Shown here: positions 58,135 to 64,000 of the stretch, piece after piece
Numbering within the stretch: the stretch's first letter is position 1
Layout: each line of letters starts with the position of its first letter
Source of the DNA: UBA6522 sp965204155
Lineage (GTDB): Bacteria; Pseudomonadota; Gammaproteobacteria; Steroidobacterales; Rariloculaceae
NCBI GenBank assembly: GCA_965204155.1
Contig: OZ241971.1
Coordinates: forward strand, 4,402,001 to 4,466,000
Direction of reading: 5' to 3'
Length of the DNA stretch: 64,000 nucleotides
Position numbers and translations under genes: made by a program
Notes under the pieces: generated by a model
Told to the model about the DNA's origin: nothing
The model's input: the letters and a program-made list of their open reading frames with translations, nothing else
Databases searched by the model: none

Positions 58135-60189
58135 TCAAGTGTCCGTGCGGGCCAGGCCCTCCTGCCTCGCCTCCCCGATCTCGTCGCGGAGTTTTGCCGC
58201 TTCTTCGAACTCGAGGTCCCGGGCGTGCCGGTACATGCGCTTTTCCAGCGCGTCGATTCGCCGCACGACTTCCTCGGGACTCATCCTCGTGTAGCGTGCG
58301 GTGTCCGGCTGGCGGCCGCGCCGGCGCCTACGGCCCGTCGAACGCGCCCCTTCCATGATGTCGGGGACCGGCTTGAGGATGGACCTGGGCTGGATGCCGT
58401 GAGTCTCGTTGTAGGCGAGCTGCTTGTTCCGGCGGCGTTCCATTTCCGCCATTGCCCGCTTCATGGACCCGGTCACCCGATCCGCGTACAGGATCGCCGT
58501 ACCTCGTATGTTTCGGGCAGCCCTGCCGACGGTCTGAATCAGCGACCGTTCCGAGCGCAGGAAACCTTCCTTGTCGGCGTCGAAGATGGCCACCAGGGAA
58601 ACCTCCGGCATATCAAGCCCTTCGCGCAACAGGTTGATTCCCACCAGGACATCGAATTCGCCCAGACGCAGATCGCGGATGATCTCCGTGCGTTCCACGG
58701 TGTCAATGTCCGAGTGCAAGTATCGAACGCGTGTGCCGTGTTCCTGGAGATAGTCCGTCAGGTCCTCCGCCATGCGCTTGGTCAGGGTGGTGATGAGTAC
58801 CCGCTCCTTCAGTCGGGCGCGTTCCGAGATCTCCGAGAGCACGTCATCGACCTGGATGCCGGCCGGGCGTACGTCGACCTCCGGGTCCACGAGCCCGGTG
58901 GGCCGAACCACCTGCTCCACCGCCTGGTCCGCGCGGTCCCGCTCGTACGGTCCGGGCGTTGCCGAAACGAAGATGGTCTGCGGCGCCAGATGCTCGTATT
59001 CGTCGAAGCGAAGCGGCCGATTGTCCAGCGCGGCGGGCAGGCGGAAGCCGTACTGCACCAATGTTTCCTTGCGGGATCGGTCGCCGCGGTACATCCCGCC
59101 GAGTTGCGGAATCGTGGCGTGGCTTTCGTCGACGAACAGCATGGCGTCGGGCGGAAGGTAGTCGAACAGGGTCGGCGGCGGCTCTCCGGGCTCGCGGCCC
59201 GACAGGTAGCGCGAGTAGTTCTCGATGCCGGCGCAGTACCCCACCTCCATGATCATTTCCAGGTCGAATCGGGTTCGTTGCTCGAGTCGCTGGGCCTCCA
59301 CCAGTCGGTCGGCCGCGCGCAGTTCCGCGAGGCGCCCCCTGAGGTCGTCCCGAATCACGTCCACGGCCGCCAGCAGAGTCTCCCGGGGCGTGACGTAGTG
59401 GGTCTTCGGGTAGATCGTTGCGCGGGGTACAGGCCGATCGACCGCTCCGGTCAGGGGATCGAAGAACATGATCCCCTCGATCTCGTCGTCGAACAGTTGC
59501 ACGCGCACGGCATCGCGCTCCGATTCGGCGGGAAAAATGTCGATCACATCGCCGCGAACGCGGTACGTACCCTGGCTCAGGTCCATCGGATTGCGCGTGT
59601 ATTGCAGTTCCGCAAGCCGGCGCAGGATTCTGCGCTGGTCGATACGCTCCCCCCGGACCAGGTGCAGCACCATGCCGTGATAGGCCTCGGGATCGCCCAG
59701 GCCGTAAATTGCCGACACCGTCGCCACGATGACCGTGTCGCGCCGCTCCAGCAGCCCCTTGGTGGCGGAAAGGCGCATCTGTTCGATGTGCCTGTTGATG
59801 GATGCGTCCTTCTCGATGTAAGTATCGCTGGTCGGCAGATACGCCTCCGGCTGGTAGTAGTCGTAGTAGGAGACGAAGTACTCCACCGCGTTGTTGGGGA
59901 AGAACTCCCGCATCTCGCCGTAAAGCTGTGCGGCGAGTGTCTTGTTGTGGGCAAGGATCAAAGTCGGCCGCTGCAGCGCGGCGATCACGTTGGCCATGGT
60001 GAAGGTCTTGCCGGAACCTGTGACCCCAAGGAGGGTCTGTCTGTGCAACCCCGACTGGATGCCGTCCACGAGCGATGCGATGGCCTCGGGCTGATCCCCC
60101 GCAGGCTCAAAGTCTGCGACAAGCTCAAATAGTTTGGCCTGCACGTTTCTCTCGCGAACGCGATGCAATGGCGAAAGATTACGGGCCAT
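58135..60189 (-). CDS. uvrB: Excinuclease ABC subunit B
   Basis: This 684-residue DNA damage-verification helicase of nucleotide excision repair has Walker A GVTGSGKTFT (about residues 40-49) and the beta-hairpin region YYDYYQPEAYLP. DESHATIPQLGGMY, GINLLREGLDMPEVSLV and IQTVGRAARNIRGTA follow, and the C-terminal UVR motif (LEKRMYRHARDLEFEEAAKLRDEI, in part) recruits UvrC. The ATG at 60189 is preferred to a TTG at 60198. No CTG-N10-CAG LexA-type box is visible in the 157 bp upstream. Confidence 0.97.
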   Translation of the reverse strand: MARNLSPLHRVRERNVQAKLFELVADFEPAGDQPEAIASLVDGIQSGLHRQTLLGVTGSGKTFTMANVIAALQRPTLILAHNKTLAAQLYGEMREFFPNNAVEYFVSYYDYYQPEAYLPTSDTYIEKDASINRHIEQMRLSATKGLLERRDTVIVATVSAIYGLGDPEAYHGMVLHLVRGERIDQRRILRRLAELQYTRNPMDLSQGTYRVRGDVIDIFPAESERDAVRVQLFDDEIEGIMFFDPLTGAVDRPVPRATIYPKTHYVTPRETLLAAVDVIRDDLRGRLAELRAADRLVEAQRLEQRTRFDLEMIMEVGYCAGIENYSRYLSGREPGEPPPTLFDYLPPDAMLFVDESHATIPQLGGMYRGDRSRKETLVQYGFRLPAALDNRPLRFDEYEHLAPQTIFVSATPGPYERDRADQAVEQVVRPTGLVDPEVDVRPAGIQVDDVLSEISERARLKERVLITTLTKRMAEDLTDYLQEHGTRVRYLHSDIDTVERTEIIRDLRLGEFDVLVGINLLREGLDMPEVSLVAIFDADKEGFLRSERSLIQTVGRAARNIRGTAILYADRVTGSMKRAMAEMERRRNKQLAYNETHGIQPRSILKPVPDIMEGARSTGRRRRRGRQPDTARYTRMSPEEVVRRIDALEKRMYRHARDLEFEEAAKLRDEIGEARQEGLARTDT

Positions 60190-60297
60190 GGGTTTCAATG
60201 AAAAGCCGTCGGGCCAATACCCGAAACAAAATATTGATAAATTAGTTTATATTTACGATGTATCTATCTATTTATAAAAACAATTAGCTTGCCATCC

Positions 60298-60326
60298 TTG
60301 ACTTCGAGGAGGGCTTCTTTCAGAAT
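60298..60326 (+). promoter_or_regulatory. Promoter of tRNA-Asn
   Basis: TTGACT (60298-60303) and CAGAAT (60321-60326) are spaced by 17 bp, followed by a GC-rich discriminator (GCGCCCCC), as in stringently controlled stable-RNA promoters. Initiation would fall about 14 nt before the mature tRNA. The region just upstream (60220-60290) is strikingly AT-rich and could act as an UP element. Confidence 0.6.
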
Positions 60327-60346
60327 GCGCCCCCGTTGAGCAGTGT

Positions 60347-60422
60347 TCCCCGGTAGCTCAGTTGGTAGAGCGGTCGGCTGTTAACCGATTGGTCGCTGGT
60401 TCGAGTCCGGCCCGGGGAGCCA
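60347..60422 (+). tRNA. tRNA-Asn(GTT), CCA encoded
   Basis: The 76-nt sequence folds with acceptor TCCCCGG/CCGGGGA, a D-arm with AGCTCAGTTGGTAGAGC, anticodon stem GTCGG/CCGAT with loop CTGTTAA (anticodon GTT), T-arm with GGTTCGAGTCC, G discriminator and encoded CCA. It is monocistronic, divergent from uvrB and convergent with the GFA gene. Confidence 0.97.
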
Positions 60423-60456
60423 CCTTTTCCAAGGCATGGGCATGCACGACCGGTGA

Positions 60457-60846
60457 CTACCCTGCCCAACCTCCCGGCAGTTTTGGCAGATCATCTGTCA
60501 GTTGATAGTAGTCGCCCTTGTCACTTACGTAGATGTGTTCGACCGCTTCCAGTCCGTCGGACTCGTCCAGCGTTCCGGCCATGATGCTGATGTATTCCCT
60601 GCCCCTGGGGCGCCAGAACAAGCTCGAACCGCAACGCCTGCAGAATCCGCGGGACGCAATCTCCGAAGAGGCGAACCATTCGAGACTCTCGTCGGTCTCA
60701 ATAATCAGCGTATCTTTCGCCACAGCAGTGGCAGCGACGAAATGACCGCTGGTCCGGCGGCATTGGCCGCAGTGACAATACACGACGGGCCGTAATGGAC
60801 CCGTTACACGGTAACGCACGCCACCACAGAGGCATCCGCCAGTCAT
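60457..60846 (-). CDS. GFA/CENP-V-family zinc protein
   Basis: This 129-residue single-domain protein has the GFA zinc ligands: GCLCGGVRYRV near the N-terminus (Cys5 and Cys7), CHCGQCRRTSG (about residues 25-35) and GFCRRCGSSLFW (about 67-78). The family is named after glutathione-dependent formaldehyde-activating enzyme, but most members have no proven reaction. I assign the family only. It is convergent with tRNA-Asn and 129 bp away from the P450 gene. Confidence 0.88.
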   Translation of the reverse strand: MTGGCLCGGVRYRVTGPLRPVVYCHCGQCRRTSGHFVAATAVAKDTLIIETDESLEWFASSEIASRGFCRRCGSSLFWRPRGREYISIMAGTLDESDGLEAVEHIYVSDKGDYYQLTDDLPKLPGGWAG

Positions 60847-60975
60847 CTCGAACCGGCCGGTTGAGATGGTTTCTGAACCAGAAACTTCACATGAAAATCA
60901 TACATGTAGCGGGATGGATGCAGTGAGAACCAAACGGCAGCGATACCGTATTGATTGTGGACGAGTGCAGTGTCT

Positions 60976-62169
60976 TCACGAACCGAACCGAATCCGTAAC
61001 GACTCGTAGCCCGTTTGCCGCCGATACGCAGGCCACGCCTCGTACCGGGGCTCGCTGTCAACTACTTCCATGCTGCCGACCTTGCGGCTGACCTGGTCGA
61101 TCAACGTACGCAAGATCAGCCGGGCGTACGAGGCGCCAAGGCAATGGTGCGGGCCGGCGCCGAATGCGACGTGGGGATTGGGTTTGCGATCGATAATCAA
61201 CTCTTCCGGTGACTCGAAGACCGATTCATCGCGATTGGCGGATGCCCAACAGATTGCAACGCGATGATCTTCCGGCACGTGCGCTCCATGCACGTTTGTG
61301 TCGCGCGGACACACGCGAGCCATCATCGTCAGCGGCGACGCAACCCGGACGATTTCCTCGACGCAATTTCGGAGCAGCAACGGATTGTCGCGCAACTTGA
61401 CGAGATCCTCCGGGTGCATCGCAAAGTGCGCCAGTGTCAGCGATACCGTGGCAATAACGGTATCGCGGCCGCCGGCGAAGACGAGGTTGGCAAAGCCCAC
61501 CATCTCGTCGCGCGTCAGCGGCCGGCCACGAAAAGTCGCTTTCGTCAATGCGCTGAAAAAATCGTCGCCCGGGTTGACCCCCGCCCGGTCGAACTCCCGG
61601 TTGAGGTAACGGTCCAGGACGTTGCCCTTCTCATCGTCATGACCTTCGGGTCCGATGAAGACGTGCAGGCCCCAATCGATCCATTCATCGGCCGCCGTCA
61701 TGGGCATGCGAAGCAACACGGTCAGTGCGCGCGACTGGAGCGGCAACGCGAATTCGTTGATGATTTCGACCGGTCCGGCGTCGATCGCGTCGTCGAGCAT
61801 CTCGCCAATCAGGGCACCGACTTTCCCTACCATTTCCGGGCGTTTGGAAATGCTGAAAAACGGCTGGACGATGGCCTTGTAGTCCGTATGTTCGGGCGGG
61901 TCGGTCTCGATGGGAAGCTGCCGTACCTTGCGCACACGCTCTTCAGTGGGTATCGGCACGCGAAACGGCGCATCGGAGCTGTAGGTCCCGAAGTCCGCCG
62001 CGGCCTTGCGTACGTCCTCGTACCGAAGGATCAACGGAATCGATTCGCCAAGAAAATCCCCCTCAAGGACACCGGAGCGGCGACGTGCGTCCGCGAACGG
62101 GTCCGATGCATCCCACACGCTCATGATCGCGCTGTCCACGCCGGCGACGGATTGCGGGGCATTGCGCAC
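60976..62169 (-). CDS. Bacterial cytochrome P450
   Basis: This 397-residue soluble P450 has the I-helix motif FAGGRDT (about residues 233-239), the K-helix EEIVR and the heme-thiolate loop FGAGPHHCLGASYARL with axial Cys at about residue 345. HTDYKAIVQPFFS is the C-helix region. There is no fused reductase, and no ferredoxin gene adjoins. The GTG start shares a base with the stop of the ABC ATPase gene (TAGTG), so the P450 is translated with the transporter. A catabolic role on the imported substrate is a fair inference. Confidence 0.93.
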   Translation of the reverse strand: MRNAPQSVAGVDSAIMSVWDASDPFADARRRSGVLEGDFLGESIPLILRYEDVRKAAADFGTYSSDAPFRVPIPTEERVRKVRQLPIETDPPEHTDYKAIVQPFFSISKRPEMVGKVGALIGEMLDDAIDAGPVEIINEFALPLQSRALTVLLRMPMTAADEWIDWGLHVFIGPEGHDDEKGNVLDRYLNREFDRAGVNPGDDFFSALTKATFRGRPLTRDEMVGFANLVFAGGRDTVIATVSLTLAHFAMHPEDLVKLRDNPLLLRNCVEEIVRVASPLTMMARVCPRDTNVHGAHVPEDHRVAICWASANRDESVFESPEELIIDRKPNPHVAFGAGPHHCLGASYARLILRTLIDQVSRKVGSMEVVDSEPRYEAWPAYRRQTGYESLRIRFGS

Positions 62170-63287
62170 TAGTCCTTGAAGAGAACTGCCGTCGGCACGG
62201 CCAGATTCACGTCGAGCGTTTCGCGCACATTGCGGGCGGTCGGGACGTCGCCGCCGCCCGAGCGGTGCTGCACCGCACTGATCCGATTGCCGCCTGCCTC
62301 GAGATGGTAAATCGCATTGCTGCCGAGACGTTCCACGCCGCCAATTGTGCAGCGAACATGGCCGGCGACACCGTTGTCGTCACCATTGCCGATGGCATTG
62401 CCGATGCCATCACCGCCGCCGTCGCCGATGCCGACGTCTTCCGGGCGGACACCGTAAATCCCCGGCCCCTGCCAGTCGGACAGATGCTCCGGCAAGGCAA
62501 AGCTCAGATCCCCTGCAGTAAAGACACCATTCTTCGCAATGCCCGCGATCAGGTTCATCGCCGGCGTGCCCAGGAACGACGCCACGAAGGAATTCGCCGG
62601 CCGGTGGTAAGCGTCCAGCGGCTTTGCGTGTTGCTGCAGCCTGCCGTCGGCGATGATGGCAATGCGGTCAGCCAGGGTCATCGCCTCCACCTGGTCGTGG
62701 GTGACGTAGAGCGTTGTGGTCCCGTGCAATTCGTGCAAGCGGCGCAGTTCGTAGCGCATGCGGTTGCGGAGCTTGGCGTCGAGATTCGACAGTGGTTCGT
62801 CCATGAGCAGAACCCTGGGCCGCCGTACCAGTGCCCGGCCGATGGCGACACGCTGCTGCTGGCCGCCGGAGAGTTCCCTGGGTTTCTTGCCCAGCACCGC
62901 CTGCAGGTCCAGCATCGCAGCCGCATCGTCCACCCTGGACGAGATCTCCGCCTCGCCGACCTTGTCACGCCCCCTGGCGCGCCGCAGACCGAATGCCAGA
63001 TTCTCGCGAACGGTCATGTGCGGGTACAGGGCATAGGACTGGAAGACCATGCCGATCCCCCGCGCACCGGGCGGCAGGTCATTGACCTTGCCTCCGTCGA
63101 TGCGAACCTCGCCGCCGGTGATGTCCTCCAGTCCCGCGAGAACGCGCAGCGCCGTAGACTTGCCGCAGCCGGACGGACCCAGCAGGACGAGAAATTCGCC
63201 CTCCTCTACCTTCAGGTCGAGCGAATCAAGCGCGAGTGTGCCGTCATCGTACCGCTTGGTCGCGCCGATGAACTCTACTTCCGACAT
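62169..63287 (-). CDS. Carbohydrate-type ABC transporter ATP-binding protein (UgpC/MalK-like)
   Basis: This 372-residue ATPase has Walker A GPSGCGKSTALRVLAG, signature LSGGQQQRVAIGRAL, Walker B LLMDEPLSNLDAKLR and the H-loop VTHDQVEAMTLADR, followed by the C-terminal MalK-type regulatory region (IYGVRPEDV). Just after it, at about residues 286-309, is an odd Gly/Asp/Asn/Ile-rich insert (GIGDGGGDGIGNAIGNGDDN) coded by short DNA repeats at 62361-62432. It belongs with the permease gene upstream and overlaps the P450 start. Confidence 0.92.
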   Translation of the reverse strand: MSEVEFIGATKRYDDGTLALDSLDLKVEEGEFLVLLGPSGCGKSTALRVLAGLEDITGGEVRIDGGKVNDLPPGARGIGMVFQSYALYPHMTVRENLAFGLRRARGRDKVGEAEISSRVDDAAAMLDLQAVLGKKPRELSGGQQQRVAIGRALVRRPRVLLMDEPLSNLDAKLRNRMRYELRRLHELHGTTTLYVTHDQVEAMTLADRIAIIADGRLQQHAKPLDAYHRPANSFVASFLGTPAMNLIAGIAKNGVFTAGDLSFALPEHLSDWQGPGIYGVRPEDVGIGDGGGDGIGNAIGNGDDNGVAGHVRCTIGGVERLGSNAIYHLEAGGNRISAVQHRSGGGDVPTARNVRETLDVNLAVPTAVLFKD

Positions 63288-63300
63288 GAACTCAAACCAT

Positions 63301-63355
63301 TGTGAACCCTGGCCCTGTGAACCCTGGCCCTGTGAACCCTGGCCCTGTGAACCCG
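63301..63355. repeat. 15-bp tandem repeat between permease and ATPase genes
   Basis: The unit TGTGAACCCTGGCCC is repeated at 63301, 63316 and 63331, with a partial fourth copy from 63346. The copies are identical, which suggests recent expansion. It lies in the 94-bp gap between the permease stop and the ATPase start, so copy number could change the spacing between the two genes. There are no spacers, so it is not a CRISPR. Confidence 0.9.
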
Positions 63356-63381
63356 GCTCATCGAACGCTGCCCTGCCTCAC

Positions 63382-64000
63382 TCATCCCTTCACGCTGCCC
63401 GCGCTCAACCCCTGGATCAGCGCTTTCTGGAACAACACGAACAGCACCACCACCGGGATGCTGACCACCAGGCTGGCGGCCGCAAAATCGCCCCACTGCT
63501 GGCCGGTTGCCGGGATCATGGAGGAAAGGCCCACGGGCAGCGTATACGCGTCATTGGATGTATTGAAGACCAGGGCCAGCAGGAATTCGTTCCACGCGGT
63601 GAGGAACGAAAACAGCGCGGTGATCGCCACCGCGGGCAGGGACAGCGGCAGCACGATCCGGAAGAAAACCTCGACCTGCGTGCAGCCGTCCAGGAGGGCG
63701 GCCTCTTCGAGCGCCCGCGGTACGGCATCGAAAAATCCCTTGAGCATCCACACACAGAACGGCAGGGCGGTCACGGAGTAGGCAATGATCAGACCGATGC
63801 TCGTATTCAGCAAACCCAGAGTCTTCATGACCATGAAATAGGGTACGAGGATGACGATGCCGGGGAACATCTGTATCAGCATGAACAGGAACATCGCGCC
63901 CTTGCGGCCGGAGAAGTTGTAGCGGCTGAACGCATAGCCCGCGGGAATCGCCAGCAACAGCCCGACGATGGTCGTGCCGACGGCGACCACGACGGAATTG
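63382..64000 (-). CDS. Carbohydrate ABC transporter permease (MalG-like), N-terminus outside the window
   Basis: At least 206 residues of a MalG-type inner-membrane permease are present, with the frame open to the window edge. The EAA loop is EEAALLDGCTQVEVFFRIVLPLSLP (in part), and the helices AGYAFSRYNFSGRKG, LIQMFPGIVILVPYFMVM, LIIAYSVTALPFCVWMLKGFF and SFLTAWNEFLLALVF are all typical, ending QKALIQGLSAGSVKG. It contacts the ATPase encoded downstream. The second permease and binding protein are presumably beyond the window. Confidence 0.92.
   Translation of the reverse strand, partial: NSVVVAVGTTIVGLLLAIPAGYAFSRYNFSGRKGAMFLFMLIQMFPGIVILVPYFMVMKTLGLLNTSIGLIIAYSVTALPFCVWMLKGFFDAVPRALEEAALLDGCTQVEVFFRIVLPLSLPAVAITALFSFLTAWNEFLLALVFNTSNDAYTLPVGLSSMIPATGQQWGDFAAASLVVSIPVVVLFVLFQKALIQGLSAGSVKG

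Noticed and set aside
58063..60132. 689-codon open frame on the plus strand
   Set aside because: It is antisense to uvrB, has low-complexity composition and no motif; it reflects GC-rich codon use of the real gene.
63301..63355. Possible CRISPR array
   Set aside because: The copies are directly adjacent, without spacers; it is a simple tandem repeat.
63275..63496. 73-codon minus-strand frame with repeated R-V-H-R-A
   Set aside because: It is only the translation of the 15-bp tandem repeat plus an alternate frame of the permease end.

Overview
The window looks like a chromosomal segment of a moderately GC-rich gammaproteobacterium; I see no phage, insertion sequence or CRISPR array. The evidence is the gene content: type II secretion genes gspG-N, a DUF3450/TtpC-type TonB operon, a fused aspartokinase/diaminopimelate decarboxylase, a TIGR03623-like AddB, and the order infC-rpmI-rplT-pheS-pheT-ihfA-merR-tRNA-Pro familiar from pseudomonads and relatives. 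I cannot place it below class; an uncultured Chromatiales/Xanthomonadales-like lineage is a guess.

Layout. 1-4353 (minus): fabG-acpP-fabF-mltG-tmk and the first codons of a probable holB. 4523-10076 (plus): type II secretion genes gspG to gspN. 10142-19366 (minus): a VOC protein, the addB-addA recombination nuclease genes behind an alaA-type aminotransferase, a mercaptopyruvate sulfurtransferase and a peroxiredoxin. 19445-25074 (minus): a seven-gene TonB energy-transduction operon. 25383-32344 (plus): ilvC-leuA-ilvE-leuC-leuD-leuB behind a leader-peptide attenuator. 32393-34584 (minus): two related DUF6152-like exported proteins. 34809-42022 (plus): a TrpR-like regulator followed by hisGDCBHAFE. 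42045-47059 (minus): an SGNH hydrolase, the fused lysine gene behind a second leader-peptide attenuator, and an OFA-family transporter; the transporter is preceded by a sensor-like membrane protein and a Tat-exported binding protein (47081-49092). 49281-50939 (plus): an AidB-like acyl-CoA dehydrogenase. 50976-60189 (minus): ilvD, tRNA-Pro, the translation operon, tRNA-Val and uvrB. 60347-64000: tRNA-Asn, a GFA protein, a cytochrome P450 and part of a carbohydrate-type ABC importer.

How it works together. Amino-acid biosynthesis dominates the middle of the window: Ile/Val/Leu, His, Lys and the aspartate pathway. Its control can be read from the DNA. Two loci carry short leader peptides rich in the relevant amino acids, followed by mutually exclusive hairpins that end in U-tracts. 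The third, the his operon, is preceded by a TrpR-family gene whose promoter region holds an inverted repeat. Two genes, infC and hisF, appear to start at non-AUG codons (AUC and AUU) behind good Shine-Dalgarno sequences.

The features most worth a second look are the Thr/Met-rich attenuator before the fused lysine gene, the ilvC attenuator, the AUU start of hisF, a PheT without its EMAP-II-like tRNA-binding domain, an AddB-like protein without its iron-sulfur cysteines, and the binding-protein/kinase-less sensor/OFA-transporter trio. Start sites were chosen by eye from Shine-Dalgarno sequences and family N-termini. Family assignments rest on recognised motifs, not on database searches.
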